Shown: piece by piece, positions 55,201-64,000 of the stretch
Numbering within the stretch: the stretch's first letter is position 1
Layout of the letters: every line of letters begins with the position of its first letter
NCBI RefSeq assembly: GCF_000027165.1
Contig: NC_013853.1
Location: 1,860,001-1,924,000 of the forward strand
DNA: 64,000 nt
Direction of reading: 5' to 3'
Source of the DNA: Streptococcus mitis B6
Lineage (GTDB): Bacteria; Bacillota; Bacilli; Lactobacillales; Streptococcaceae
Notes under the pieces: generated by a model
Database searches by the model: none
The model's input: the letters and a program-made list of their open reading frames with translations, nothing else
What the model was told of the DNA's origin: nothing
Translations under genes and position numbers: made by a program

Positions 55201-58200
55201 ATGAGAAAAACACCAGCTCAAACTGAGAAAAAAATGGTCTACAGCATCCGTTCCCTCAAGAATGGAACTGGTTCTGTCCTTATTGGAGCAAGCCTTGTTC
55301 TGCTTGCCATGGCTACACCAACTATCTCAGCTAATGAAAATACTACAAGCAATAAGGGAACTGATAATGAAGCTACTACTGCCCTTGCTCAACCTCTTAC
55401 TGATGCAACAAACATCGCTGGTAAGAACGAAAGCGTTCTTTCTTCACCCGATAGTGCAAACGCTTCCCTAGAGAAAAAAGAAGAAAAACCTGCAACAGAG
55501 GCACCAACTCCTGCTGCAACTCCAGCCGATTCAGCACCACAAACTGGACAAGATCGTTCAAATGAGCCAACTACTTCTACGAGTCCAGTAACGACTGAAA
55601 CTAAGGCAGAAGAGCCCATCGAAGACAACTACTTCCGTATCCATGTCAAAAAACTTCCTGAAGAAAACAAGGATTCTCAAGGACTATGGACTTGGGACGA
55701 TGTTGAAAAACCATCTGAAAACTGGCCTAACGGAGCCTTGTCCTTCAAAGATGCCAAAAAAGATGACTATGGCTATTACCTAGATGTCAAATTAAAGGGA
55801 GAACAAGCCAAGAAAATTAGCTTCCTCATCAATAATACAGCTGGGAAAAATCTAACCGGCGATAAATCGGTAGAAAAACTGGCACCAAAGATGAATGAGG
55901 CTTGGTTAGACCAAGATCACAAGGTTTTCTCTTACGAACCACAGCCTGCAGGAACTATTCGCGTCAACTACTACCGCACAGATGGCAACTATGACAAAAA
56001 GTCTCTCTGGTACTGGGGAGATGTGAAAGAGCCAAGTAGTGGTGAATGGCCTAACGGAACAGACTTTACGGCTACAGGCAAATATGGTCGCTATATCGAT
56101 ATTCCACTCAAAGATGCAGCTAAAGACCTTGGATTTTTATTACTAGACAGAAACAAACAAGGAGACGATGTGAAAATCCGTAAAGAAGATTATAAGTTCA
56201 CAGATTTAAAAAATCATAGCCAAATTTTCCTAAAAGACGATGATGAATCGATTTACACAAATCCATACTATGTCCATGATATCCGTATGACAGGAGCCCA
56301 ACACGTAGGCACTTCTAGCATTGAGAGTAGTTTTTCAACACTTGTCGGTGCTAAAAAAGAGGATATCCTCAAACACTCCAACATCACTAATCACCTAGGA
56401 AATAAAGTAGCTATTACTGATGTTGCAATCGATGAAGCTGGTAAGAAAGTGACCTACAGCGGAGATTTCTCTGACACAAAACATCCCTATACTGTTAGCT
56501 ACAATTCCGACCAATTCACTACCAAAACAAGCTGGCGACTTAAAGATGAGACATACAGCTATGATGGTAAACTTGGAGCTGACCTAAAAGAAGAAGGAAA
56601 AGAAGTTGATTTGACTCTCTGGTCACCAAGTGCTGATAAGGTTTCTGTCGTTGTCTACGACAAGAATAATCCTGAAAAAGTGGTTGGAACTGTCGCTCTT
56701 GAAAAAGGGGAAAGAGGAACTTGGAAACAAACTCTAGATGGCACAAACAAACTAGGCATCACAGATTTCACTGGATACTATTATCAATACCAAATCGAGC
56801 GTCAGGGCAAAACTGTTCTTGCACTCGATCCTTACGCTAAGTCCCTCGCTGCTTGGAATAGTGACGATGCCAAGATTGACGATGCCCATAAAGTGGCTAA
56901 AGCTGCCTTTGTAGATCCAGCCAAACTAGGACCGCAAGACTTGACTTATGGTAAGATTCACAACTTCAAGACTCGTGAAGATGCCGTTATCTATGAAGCT
57001 CATGTGCGTGACTTCACTTCAGATCCCGCCATTGCAAAAGACTTGACCAAACCATTTGGTACCTTTGAAGCCTTTATTGAAAAGCTAGACTATCTCAAAG
57101 ACTTGGGTGTGACCCACATCCAGCTCCTTCCAGTCTTGTCTTACTACTTTGTCAATGAATTGAAAAACCATGAACGCTTGTCTGACTATGCTTCAAGCAA
57201 CAGCAACTACAACTGGGGTTATGACCCTCAAAACTACTTCTCCTTGACTGGTATGTATTCAAGCGATCCTAAGAATCCAGAAAAACGAATCGCAGAATTT
57301 AAAAACCTCATCAACGAGATCCACAAACGTGGTATGGGAGCCATCCTGGATGTCGTTTATAACCATACAGCCAAGGTAGATATCTTTGAAGACTTAGAAC
57401 CAAACTACTACCACTTTATGGATGCTGATGGTACACCTCGCACTAGCTTTGGTGGTGGACGCTTGGGGACAACCCACCATATGACCAAACGACTCCTAGT
57501 TGACTCTATCAAATATCTAGTTGATACCTACAAAGTGGATGGCTTCCGTTTCGATATGATGGGAGACCATGATGCCGCTTCTATCGAAGAAGCTTACAAG
57601 GCTGCACGCGCCCTCAATCCAAACCTAATCATGCTTGGTGAAGGTTGGAGAACCTATGCCGGTGATGAAAATATGCCTACTAAAGCTGCTGACCAAGATT
57701 GGATGAAACATACCGATACTGTAGCAGTCTTCTCAGATGACATCCGTAACAACCTCAAATCTGGTTATCCAAACGAAGGGCAACCTGCCTTTATCACAGG
57801 TGGTAAGCGTGATATCAACACCATCTTCAAAAATCTCATTGCTCAACCAACCAACTTTGAAGCAGATAGTCCTGGAGATGTTATCCAGTATATCGCAGCC
57901 CATGATAACTTGACCCTCTTTGACATCATTGCCCAATCTATCAAAAAAGACCCAAGCAAGGCTGAGAACTATGCTGAAATCCACCGTCGTTTGCGACTTG
58001 GAAACCTCATGGTCTTGACAGCTCAAGGAACTCCATTTATCCACTCTGGTCAGGAATATGGTCGCACCAAACAATTCCGTGACCCAGCCTACAAGACTCC
58101 AGTCGCAGAAGACAAGGTTCCAAACAAATCTCACTTGTTGCGTGATAAGGACGGCAACCCATTTGACTATCCTTACTTCATCCATGACTCTTACGATTCG

Positions 58201-59097
58201 AGTGATGCTGTTAACAAGTTTGACTGGACTAAGGCTACAGATGGAAAAGCATATCCTGAAAATGTCAAGAGCCGTGACTATATGAAAGGTTTGATTGCCC
58301 TTCGTCAATCTACAGATGCCTTCCGACTTAAGAGTCTCCAAGATATCAAAGACCGCGTCCACCTCATCACTGTCCCAGGCCAAAACGGCGTGGAAAAAGA
58401 GGACGTAGTAATTGGCTACCAAATCACTGCTCCAAATGGGGATATCTACGCAGTCTTTGTCAATGCGGACGAAAAAACTCGCGAATTTAACTTAGGAACT
58501 GCCTTTGCCCACCTCAGAAATGCTGAAGTTTTGGCAGATGAAAACCAAGCAGGGCCAGTCGGAATTACCAACCCGAAAGGACTCGAATGGACTGAAAAAG
58601 GCTTGAAATTAAATGCCCTTACAGCTACTGTTCTTCGAGTCTCTCAAGGCGGTGCCATCGTTGCCCCAGCTGTGGAAGATAAACCAGAATTTGACCTTTC
58701 TAGCTTAAAACAAGAACAAGGGCAATATAATATCCAAGACAATATGTCAAACCGAGTAGTCAAACCGGAACAGCAAACTCCAGCTCCACAAGCTAGACCT
58801 GACTCTACTAAACCAGATGCCAAAGTAGCTGATGCGGAAAATAAACCTAGCCAATCTACAGCTGATTCACAAGCTCAACAACCAGCACAAGAAGCACAAG
58901 CATCATCTGTAAAAGAGGAAGTTCAAAACGAATCGGTAGAAAACTCTAGCAAGGATAATACACCTGCACCCCTAGCTAAACAAGCTGAACTTCCAAATAC
59001 AGGAACCAAAAACGATCACAAACTCCTGTTTGCAGGAATCAGCATTCTTTCCCTTCTAGGTCTCGGGTTCTTGTTAAAAAACAAAAGAGAGAACTAA
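55201..59097 (+). CDS. spuA: Cell-wall-anchored type I pullulanase (alkaline amylopullulanase SpuA type)
   Basis: A 1298-residue surface enzyme that hydrolyses alpha-1,6 bonds of pullulan and glycogen; the pneumococcal homologue binds host glycogen. Order: YSIRK-type signal (VYSIRSLKNGTGSVLIGAS near 15-33), a Pro/Thr/Ala-rich linker, two CBM41 modules (about 143-250 and 258-365, each with a WYWGDV/LWTWDDV core), an N-terminal pullulanase domain, then GH13 with YNWGYDP near 670, nucleophile region RFDMM near 782, acid/base GEGW near 813 and AAHDN near 900. It ends with an LPNTG sorting signal near 1264, a membrane segment and KNKREN. The promoter carries a cre site. Confidence 0.95.
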   Translation: MRKTPAQTEKKMVYSIRSLKNGTGSVLIGASLVLLAMATPTISANENTTSNKGTDNEATTALAQPLTDATNIAGKNESVLSSPDSANASLEKKEEKPATEAPTPAATPADSAPQTGQDRSNEPTTSTSPVTTETKAEEPIEDNYFRIHVKKLPEENKDSQGLWTWDDVEKPSENWPNGALSFKDAKKDDYGYYLDVKLKGEQAKKISFLINNTAGKNLTGDKSVEKLAPKMNEAWLDQDHKVFSYEPQPAGTIRVNYYRTDGNYDKKSLWYWGDVKEPSSGEWPNGTDFTATGKYGRYIDIPLKDAAKDLGFLLLDRNKQGDDVKIRKEDYKFTDLKNHSQIFLKDDDESIYTNPYYVHDIRMTGAQHVGTSSIESSFSTLVGAKKEDILKHSNITNHLGNKVAITDVAIDEAGKKVTYSGDFSDTKHPYTVSYNSDQFTTKTSWRLKDETYSYDGKLGADLKEEGKEVDLTLWSPSADKVSVVVYDKNNPEKVVGTVALEKGERGTWKQTLDGTNKLGITDFTGYYYQYQIERQGKTVLALDPYAKSLAAWNSDDAKIDDAHKVAKAAFVDPAKLGPQDLTYGKIHNFKTREDAVIYEAHVRDFTSDPAIAKDLTKPFGTFEAFIEKLDYLKDLGVTHIQLLPVLSYYFVNELKNHERLSDYASSNSNYNWGYDPQNYFSLTGMYSSDPKNPEKRIAEFKNLINEIHKRGMGAILDVVYNHTAKVDIFEDLEPNYYHFMDADGTPRTSFGGGRLGTTHHMTKRLLVDSIKYLVDTYKVDGFRFDMMGDHDAASIEEAYKAARALNPNLIMLGEGWRTYAGDENMPTKAADQDWMKHTDTVAVFSDDIRNNLKSGYPNEGQPAFITGGKRDINTIFKNLIAQPTNFEADSPGDVIQYIAAHDNLTLFDIIAQSIKKDPSKAENYAEIHRRLRLGNLMVLTAQGTPFIHSGQEYGRTKQFRDPAYKTPVAEDKVPNKSHLLRDKDGNPFDYPYFIHDSYDSSDAVNKFDWTKATDGKAYPENVKSRDYMKGLIALRQSTDAFRLKSLQDIKDRVHLITVPGQNGVEKEDVVIGYQITAPNGDIYAVFVNADEKTREFNLGTAFAHLRNAEVLADENQAGPVGITNPKGLEWTEKGLKLNALTATVLRVSQGGAIVAPAVEDKPEFDLSSLKQEQGQYNIQDNMSNRVVKPEQQTPAPQARPDSTKPDAKVADAENKPSQSTADSQAQQPAQEAQASSVKEEVQNESVENSSKDNTPAPLAKQAELPNTGTKNDHKLLFAGISILSLLGLGFLLKNKREN

Positions 59098-59116
59098 ACT
59101 AGCCCTCCTATAGAAC

Positions 59117-59154
59117 AATCCCCCAAGCCTTAACGCTCCGGGGGATTGATTTTT
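59117..59154 (+). terminator. Terminator of spuA
   Basis: AATCCCCC ... GGGGGATT stem followed by GATTTTTG. Confidence 0.85.
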
Positions 59155-59170
59155 GTACAATATTTATTTT

Positions 59171-59196
59171 CCTAATAAGCTTGATTAGGATTTTTT
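59171..59196 (+). terminator. Second terminator after spuA
   Basis: CCTAAT-aagcttg-ATTAGG followed by ATTTTTT, ending just before the stop codon of the convergent LLM gene. Confidence 0.65.
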
Positions 59197-59197
59197 A

Positions 59198-60247
59198 TTA
59201 AGCATCTTTCATGGCAAAATAAGCCCGTACTTTTGGAGCCACTTGCGTGCCGAAGAGTTCAATAGCTCTTAGAACTTGATCATGAGGCATGGAGCCAAGA
59301 GGTAGGTGCAACATAAAGCGATCCAAACCTAAATTCTCAATCATACGAATCAATTTTTCGACCACCTGATCTGGATTGCCCACAAACATAGCACCATTTG
59401 GCCCAACTTGCTCCAAATATTGCTCATAACGCAATTCCTGCCAGTGCGGACGGTCTTTGGAAATAGCATCCACCACTTGCTTGGTCGGATGAAAATAATC
59501 TTTCACAGCCTGCTCGCCATCTTCAGCAATCCAACCCCAAGAATGAGCTCCAACCTTTAGTTCCTGACTGGCATAGCCTGCTTCGCTCCCAATCTCACGA
59601 TAAGCCTGAATCAACTTTTTAAAATAACGAGGATTGCCACCGATAATAGCATAAACAATCGGTAGACCTGCCTGAGCAATCTTCACTGTTGATTCGACAT
59701 GACCACCTGTCGCTATCCACAAGGGTAATTTATCCTGAACTGGACGGGGATAAACTTCTTTGCCAGAGATTGTTTGGGTCAATCGACCTTTCCAGTCTAA
59801 CTTGGTCTTTTCATTGACTAACTGAAGCAAGTCTAATTTCTCATCAAAAAGGGCTTCGTAGTCTTTCAAATCATATCCAAACAAGGGAAAAGATTCCGTG
59901 AAAGAACCCCTTCCGGCCATCATCTCCGCACGTCCATTTGACAAAGCATCGATAGTGGCATACTGTTGGAACAAGCGAATCGGATCCATACTTGAGAGAA
60001 TGCTGACTGCACTGGTCAAACGGATTTTCTTGGTATTGACTGCCCCAGCTGCCAGGACAATCTCTGGCGCAGATACCGCAAAATCCGCTCGATGGTGCTC
60101 CCCAATCCCATACACATCCAAACCAACCTTGTCAGCCAGTTCAATCTCTGCCAGCAACTGGCGAATGCGTTCAGCATGACTGTAAGTTTGCCCAGTCCCC
60201 TCAAGCTCCGTTGTTTCCCCAAATGTTGAAATTCCCAATTCTACCAC
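59198..60247 (-). CDS. LLM-class flavin-dependent oxidoreductase
   Basis: A 349-residue bacterial luciferase-like monooxygenase family protein (FMN- or F420-type TIM barrel). Signatures include LADKVGLDVYGIGEHHRADF near 37-56, IRLTSAVSILSSMDPIR near 76, LSNGRAEMMAGRGSFTESF near 101 and PLWIATGGHVESTVKIA near 174. The start is GTG 60245-60247 (MVELGIST) with AAGGAG 8 nt upstream. It is convergent with spuA and separated from glmS by a BOX element. Substrate unknown; in streptococci this kind of protein uses FMN, since F420 is not made. Confidence 0.88.
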   Translation of the reverse strand: MVELGISTFGETTELEGTGQTYSHAERIRQLLAEIELADKVGLDVYGIGEHHRADFAVSAPEIVLAAGAVNTKKIRLTSAVSILSSMDPIRLFQQYATIDALSNGRAEMMAGRGSFTESFPLFGYDLKDYEALFDEKLDLLQLVNEKTKLDWKGRLTQTISGKEVYPRPVQDKLPLWIATGGHVESTVKIAQAGLPIVYAIIGGNPRYFKKLIQAYREIGSEAGYASQELKVGAHSWGWIAEDGEQAVKDYFHPTKQVVDAISKDRPHWQELRYEQYLEQVGPNGAMFVGNPDQVVEKLIRMIENLGLDRFMLHLPLGSMPHDQVLRAIELFGTQVAPKVRAYFAMKDA

Positions 60248-60296
60248 AGTGATTCTCCTTGTCTATTCCGGTCCTTCATTTTGACAAATTATTCTA

Positions 60297-60401
60297 ACAC
60301 TCAATGAAAATCAAAGAGCAAACTAGGAAGCTAGCCGCAGGCTGTACTTAAGTACGGCAAGGTGAAGCTGACGTGGTTTGAATTTGATTTTCGAAGAGTA
60401 T
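60297..60401 (-). repeat. BOX element without boxB
   Basis: On the minus strand, ATACTCTTCGAAAATC leads into AACCACGTCAGC and CCTTGCCGTAC, then GCCTGCGGCTAGCTTCC and CTTTGATTTTCATTGAGTGT. The boxB core (CTCAAAACA..) is missing, so boxA and boxC are joined. The terminal sequence has one base change (GTGT for GTAT). Confidence 0.85.
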
Positions 60402-60441
60402 AACACGAATCTTGAGTACAAGCAACCAATCTGCTCACAAG

Positions 60442-60463
60442 AAAAAGCCTAGATAACTAGACT
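60442..60463 (-). terminator. Terminator of glmS
   Basis: Minus strand AGTCTAG-TTAT-CTAGGCT followed by TTTTTC. Confidence 0.85.
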
Positions 60464-60469
60464 TTTTAG

Positions 60470-62278
60470 CTATTCTACCGTTACTGATTTAGCAAGGTTA
60501 CGTGGTTTGTCCACATCAAGGCCACGGTGGAGTGTTGCAAAGTAAGCGACCAATTGCGTTGGCACAACCATTGAGATTGGTGAGAGGTAAGGGTGGACGG
60601 TCATAAGCACGATGTCGTCTGTCTCTTTAGCAACATTCTCTTCTGCGATAGTGAGGACCTTGGCACCACGGGCTGCCACCTCTTGGATATTTCCACGAGT
60701 GTGGTTAGCAAGGACTGGATCTGACAAGAGAGCCAAGACAGGCGTTCCTTCTTCAATCAAGGCAATAGTTCCGTGCTTGAGTTCTCCTGCCGCAAAGCCT
60801 TCACACTGGATGTAAGAAATCTCTTTGAGTTTAAGGCTTGCTTCCATGGCTACATAGTAATCTTGACCACGCCCGATGTAAAAGGCGTTGCGAGTTGTTT
60901 CAAGAAGCTCACTAACCTTGCTATCAATCAATTCTTTTTCTGAAAGAGTTGATTCGATAGATTGAGCTACGATTGACAACTCATGAACCAAGTCAAAGGC
61001 TTGCGCTTTGGCATTGCCATTTGCTTCTCCAACTGCTTTTGCTAGGAAGGCAAGGGCTGCGATTTGTGCTGTATAAGCCTTTGTTGATGCTACGGCAATT
61101 TCAGGACCTGCATGAAGGAGCATAGTATGGCTGGCCTCACGTGAAAGAGTTGAACCTGGTACGTTTGTCACTGTCAAGCTTGAGATTCCCACTTCATTAG
61201 CCTTGACCAAAACCTGACGACTATCCGCTGTTTCACCAGACTGGCTGATAAAGATGAAGAGTGGTTTCTTGCTGAGAAGTGGCATACCGTAGCCCCACTC
61301 AGATGAGATTCCAAGTTCAACTGGTGTATCTGTCAATTCTTCCAACATCTTCTTAGAAGCAAATCCTGCGTGGTAAGATGTTCCAGCTGCAAGGATGTAG
61401 ATACGGTCTGCGTCTTGAACAGCCTGGATGATAGCTGGGTCTACGACAACTTGACCAGCCTCATCTGTGTAGGCTTGGATGAGTTTACGCATAACCGTTG
61501 GTTGCTCGTCAATTTCCTTGAGCATGTAGTAAGGGTAAGTTCCCTTACCGATATCTGACAAATCAAGCTCAGCAGTATAGCTAGCACGTTCACGGCTGTT
61601 ACCATCATAGTCTTGAACTTCTACGCTATCAGCCTTGACGATTACCAACTCTTGGTCATGAATTTCCATGTATTGGTTGGTTTCACGAATCATAGCCATA
61701 GCATCTGAACAAACCATGTTGTAGCCTTCCCCAAGACCAATCAAGAGTGGTGATTTATTCTTAGCCACGTAGATGACTTCAGGATTTTGTGAGTCAACCA
61801 AGGCAAAGGCATAAGAACCACGGATGATATGAAGGGCTTTTTTGAAGGCTTCAAGAACTGACAAGCCATCTTCTTCCGCAAATTTTCCAATCAAGTGAAC
61901 GGCGATTTCAGTATCTGTTTGCCCCTTAAAGTGGTGACCTACAAGGTATTCTTCCTTGATTTCAAGGTAGTTCTCAATCACCCCATTGTGAACCAAGACA
62001 AAACGTTCTGTCTCAGAGCGGTGTGGGTGAGCATTGTCTTCCGTTGGTTTTCCGTGAGTAGCCCAACGAGTATGTCCGATCCCAGTTGTTCCCTTAACAC
62101 CAGCTGTCTTAGCAGACAATTCTGCAATACGACCTACAGCCTTGACTAGATGGCTTTCAGCACCACCTAGGACAAAAATCCCCGCAGAATCATAACCACG
62201 GTATTCGAGCTTTTCAAGTCCTTGAATCAAAATATCAGTTGCATTTGTGTTTCCAACAACACCAACAATTCCACACAT
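60470..62278 (-). CDS. glmS: Glutamine--fructose-6-phosphate aminotransferase (isomerizing)
   Basis: A 602-residue enzyme making glucosamine-6-phosphate for cell-wall synthesis. It has an N-terminal glutamine amidotransferase domain with nucleophile Cys2 ([17 protein letters not shown]) and [15 protein letters not shown] near 75-90, then two SIS domains ([20 protein letters not shown] near 297, [20 protein letters not shown] near 466). It starts at ATG 62276-62278. The nearest Shine-Dalgarno (AAGGAG, 62309-62314) is 30 nt upstream, with a CACAG/CTGTG hairpin between. Two NagR-like operators flank the promoter. No glmS ribozyme is visible. Confidence 0.96.
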   Translation of the reverse strand: MCGIVGVVGNTNATDILIQGLEKLEYRGYDSAGIFVLGGAESHLVKAVGRIAELSAKTAGVKGTTGIGHTRWATHGKPTEDNAHPHRSETERFVLVHNGVIENYLEIKEEYLVGHHFKGQTDTEIAVHLIGKFAEEDGLSVLEAFKKALHIIRGSYAFALVDSQNPEVIYVAKNKSPLLIGLGEGYNMVCSDAMAMIRETNQYMEIHDQELVIVKADSVEVQDYDGNSRERASYTAELDLSDIGKGTYPYYMLKEIDEQPTVMRKLIQAYTDEAGQVVVDPAIIQAVQDADRIYILAAGTSYHAGFASKKMLEELTDTPVELGISSEWGYGMPLLSKKPLFIFISQSGETADSRQVLVKANEVGISSLTVTNVPGSTLSREASHTMLLHAGPEIAVASTKAYTAQIAALAFLAKAVGEANGNAKAQAFDLVHELSIVAQSIESTLSEKELIDSKVSELLETTRNAFYIGRGQDYYVAMEASLKLKEISYIQCEGFAAGELKHGTIALIEEGTPVLALLSDPVLANHTRGNIQEVAARGAKVLTIAEENVAKETDDIVLMTVHPYLSPISMVVPTQLVAYFATLHRGLDVDKPRNLAKSVTVE

Positions 62279-62288
62279 AGTATATACG

Positions 62289-62314
62289 ACACAGGCAAGC
62301 TGTGCTTTCTCCTT
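62289..62314 (-). promoter_or_regulatory. glmS Shine-Dalgarno and spacer hairpin
   Basis: Minus strand AAGGAG (62309-62314), then a GCACAG-cttgc-CTGTGT stem-loop (62289-62305), then about 10 nt to the ATG. Folding would bring an otherwise too distant ribosome-binding site near the start. Confidence 0.5.
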
Positions 62315-62316
62315 AA

Positions 62317-62334
62317 AATTGGTATAGTCTAATT
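62317..62334 (-). promoter_or_regulatory. NagR-like operator 1 (glmS leader)
   Basis: Plus-strand AATTGGTATAGTCTAATT matches the NagR/dre-type operator core ATTGGTATAGAC. It lies 25 bp downstream of the -10. Confidence 0.65.
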
Positions 62335-62359
62335 CCTCTTTTATAGAATCAGCAAAAAC

Positions 62360-62388
62360 AGTATATACTTGTTTCTTTCACTTGTCAA
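62360..62388 (-). promoter_or_regulatory. glmS promoter
   Basis: Minus strand: TTGACA (62383-62388), 17-bp spacer, TATACT (62360-62365). Confidence 0.75.
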
Positions 62389-62395
62389 GAGCAAA

Positions 62396-62414
62396 AATTG
62401 GTATAGTTCAAATT
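62396..62414 (-). promoter_or_regulatory. NagR-like operator 2 (upstream of glmS -35)
   Basis: Plus-strand AATTGGTATAGTTCAAATT, sharing AATTGGTATAGT with operator 1, 79 bp away. Confidence 0.65.
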
Positions 62415-62428
62415 AACTTTTTTGCAAC

Positions 62429-62467
62429 CAAAAAACTCTGACCAATTAGGATAATCAGCCAGAGTCC
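62429..62467 (-). terminator. Terminator of the GH1 glycosidase gene
   Basis: Minus strand ACTCTG ... CAGAGT stem with an internal partial helix, followed by TTTTTGG. Confidence 0.8.
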
Positions 62468-62470
62468 TTT

Positions 62471-63850
62471 TTAAAATCCATTATTATCGCTTAATTCCTT
62501 GAACCAGTGACCCGATTTCTTCAGACGACGTTCTTGCGTTTTCAAGTCTAATTCGACCAAACCATAGCGATTTTTATAGCTGTTGAGCCATGACCAGCAA
62601 TCGATAAAGGTCCAAATTAAGTAGCCCTTACAATTGGCTCCGTCTTCAATGGCACGGTGAAGTTCACGCAGATGACCTTTTACAAATTCAATACGGTAAT
62701 CATCTTGAATCATTCCATTCTCACGGAATTTTTCTTCCCCTTCAACACCCATTCCATTCTCAGTCAATATCCACTCGATATTGCCATAATTTTCCTTGAT
62801 ATTTTGGGCGATATCATAAATCCCTTGCTCATAAATCTCCCAGCCACGGTGAGGATTGATTTTACGTCCAGGCATCACATAAGGCTCATAAAAATGTTCT
62901 GGTAAGAGTGGACTCTCTGGATGCTTAGCAAATCGAGGAGCCATAACACGCAAAGGTTGATAGTAGTTGGCACCGAGGAAGTCCACCGTATTTTCACGAA
63001 TGAGCTCCAACTCCTCCTCTGTAGCATCAGGCAAGAGACCGTATTCATGTAAGATTTCTACCAACTCCTGTGGATAAGTCCCCAAAACAGACGGATCTAA
63101 GAAAGATTGGGCCTGAAAAAGGTCCGCAATACGAGCTGCCTTGACATCAGCAGGATGCTGGCTACGTGGATAAGCCGGTGTCAAGTTGAGGACAATCCCA
63201 ATCTTGGAATCAGGCAAGAGTTCATGACAAGCCTTAACCGCCCGACTGCTAGCCAATTGTGTGTGGTAGGCTACTTTAACCGCCGCTTCTGCATCCACCT
63301 TATGTGGATAATGTGCATCGTAAAAATAGCCGAATTCTACTGGAACGATGGGCTCGTTAAAGGTAATCCATTGATCCACTAAATCTCCATAAGTCTCAAA
63401 ACAAAAACGAGCATAGTCTTCATAGGCTGAGACAGTCGCCTTATTTTCCCAACCATCACCATCCTCTTGAAGAGCAAAAGGCAGATCAAAATGGTAAAGA
63501 TTGACTAAAAGACGAATCCCTTTGGCCTTAATAGCCTCAAAAACCTTACGGTAAAAGTCTACACCTTGAGGATTGACTTTCCCACAGCCTTGTGGAAAAA
63601 TCCGTGACCACTGAATAGAAGTCCGAAAGGCCGTGTGACCAGTTTCTACCAGTAGCTCAATATCCTGTTCCCAGTTTTCATAAAAGGTCGATGTTTTATC
63701 TAGACCAATTCCATTATAGTAGCGATTTGGCTCCGCTTGGTACCAATAATCCCAGAGATTATCTCCCTTACCGTCACCAGCTATACGTCCTTCTGTCTGC
63801 GGTCCAGAAGTAGAGGATCCCCAGACAAAATCCTTTGGAAATCTTAGCAT
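62471..63850 (-). CDS. Glycoside hydrolase family 1 beta-glucosidase or 6-phospho-beta-glucosidase
   Basis: A 459-residue GH1 enzyme. The N-terminus LRFPKDFVWGSSTSGPQTEG is family-typical; the acid/base Glu lies in QWITFNEPIVPVEFGY near 160-175 and the nucleophile Glu in WILTENGMG near 355. The length fits beta-glucosidases and phospho-beta-glycosidases. Whether the substrate is phosphorylated cannot be told safely from these motifs, and no PTS gene is visible next to it. It starts at ATG 63850 after AGAGG, with TATAAT about 35 bp upstream. Confidence 0.9.
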   Translation of the reverse strand: MLRFPKDFVWGSSTSGPQTEGRIAGDGKGDNLWDYWYQAEPNRYYNGIGLDKTSTFYENWEQDIELLVETGHTAFRTSIQWSRIFPQGCGKVNPQGVDFYRKVFEAIKAKGIRLLVNLYHFDLPFALQEDGDGWENKATVSAYEDYARFCFETYGDLVDQWITFNEPIVPVEFGYFYDAHYPHKVDAEAAVKVAYHTQLASSRAVKACHELLPDSKIGIVLNLTPAYPRSQHPADVKAARIADLFQAQSFLDPSVLGTYPQELVEILHEYGLLPDATEEELELIRENTVDFLGANYYQPLRVMAPRFAKHPESPLLPEHFYEPYVMPGRKINPHRGWEIYEQGIYDIAQNIKENYGNIEWILTENGMGVEGEEKFRENGMIQDDYRIEFVKGHLRELHRAIEDGANCKGYLIWTFIDCWSWLNSYKNRYGLVELDLKTQERRLKKSGHWFKELSDNNGF

Positions 63851-63892
63851 ACATTTACCTCTTTATCTACTCATTTTTCCCATTATACAGAA

Positions 63893-63936
63893 AAAACAAG
63901 GTAAAAACTAGTTACATTTTTTCCTTGTTTTTCTTC
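63893..63936 (-). terminator. Terminator of the gene at the right edge
   Basis: Minus strand AACAAGG ... CCTTGTT with an inner AAAAA/TTTTT helix, followed by TTTTCTG. It lies just upstream of the GH1 promoter -10. Confidence 0.75.
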
Positions 63937-63948
63937 TGATTATAGTTT

Positions 63949-63999
63949 TTATTTCTTACTAAGGATTTCAAGCGTTTCAAGCAAGTTATCTGCATGAAC
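63949..63999 (-). CDS. 3' end of an unidentified gene (partial)
   Basis: The minus strand at the window edge reads VHADNLLETLEILSKK and then TAA at 63949-63951. A terminator follows directly, which supports a real gene end. Only 16 codons are in the window, too few to name the product. Confidence 0.55.
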   Translation of the reverse strand, partial: VHADNLLETLEILSKK

Positions 64000-64000
64000 T

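Noticed and set aside
62279..62470. glmS ribozyme
   Set aside because: The upstream region is only about 190 nt and already holds a terminator, promoter and two operator-like sites. The conserved ribozyme core was not seen.

Overview
The window is chromosomal DNA from a low-GC Gram-positive bacterium, almost certainly a mitis-group viridans Streptococcus (S. mitis, S. oralis or a close relative of S. pneumoniae). The evidence is five BOX-type intergenic repeats, a ComX/SigX cin-box (TACGAATA) upstream of cinA-recA, a YSIRK/LPXTG surface pullulanase, and proteins of typical pneumococcal type. No lytA gene follows dinF, which argues against a typical S. pneumoniae. Species-level assignment is inference.

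Layout, left to right. (1) 1-1800: pheS (minus) under a T-box leader, followed by a GNAT acetyltransferase broken by an in-frame stop. (2) 1807-4340: an FMN-riboswitch unit, ribU - PAP2 phosphatase - ParB-like protein - GNAT. (3) 4369-9140: trmL behind a leader with an intrinsic terminator; an ECF transporter (fused ATPase, EcfT, UPF0397 S component) next to a SAM-cleaving DUF62 enzyme. (4) 9293-12163: trkA-trkH potassium uptake (plus). (5) 12358-21575: pflB, dinB, uppP, a DUF2207 membrane protein, and a polar amino-acid ABC transporter whose binding protein and permease are fused. (6) 21624-27503: a small HTH-like protein, an almost gene-free 0.8 kb AT-rich stretch with a strong promoter, then the branched-chain amino-acid genes ilvA and ilvB-ilvN-ilvC with a CodY-like box. 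(7) 27571-30077: fakA with an Asp23/Gls24 gene, and rpmB. (8) 30091-33219: two nearly identical 1541-bp IS30-family elements in direct tandem, separated and flanked by copies of one 13-15 bp target sequence. (9) 33210-34964: a LytTR regulator plus LiaF-like membrane protein, and a PAP2 protein. (10) 35048-39127: a MarR-controlled heterodimeric ABC exporter with three operator-like repeats. (11) 39141-46082: yebC; the competence-type cinA-recA-dinF cluster; tsaE-GNAT-lytR. (12) 46141-55035: a small membrane protein, ndk, rpoC and rpoB. (13) 55132-64000: pullulanase spuA with a cre site over its promoter, an LLM-family flavin oxidoreductase, glmS flanked by two NagR-like operators, a GH1 glycosidase, and the 3' end of one more gene.

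Most genes are housekeeping. The points most worth attention are these. RpoB carries Asn at the position equivalent to E. coli His526, a classic rifampicin-resistance site. The IS elements form a tandem dimer with long target duplications. The LytTR/LiaF-like pair has 21-bp-phased direct repeats upstream. Several transcripts carry RNA-level control or unusual starts: trmL and rpoB leader terminators, a probably leaderless tsaE, a hairpin between the glmS Shine-Dalgarno and start codon, and a UUG start for rpoB. Two genes, dinB and ilvN, have stop codons formed at a BOX edge. No rRNA, tRNA, CRISPR array or prophage was seen. I did not find a clearly new multi-gene defence or biosynthetic system. 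The least explained DNA is 21840-22635.
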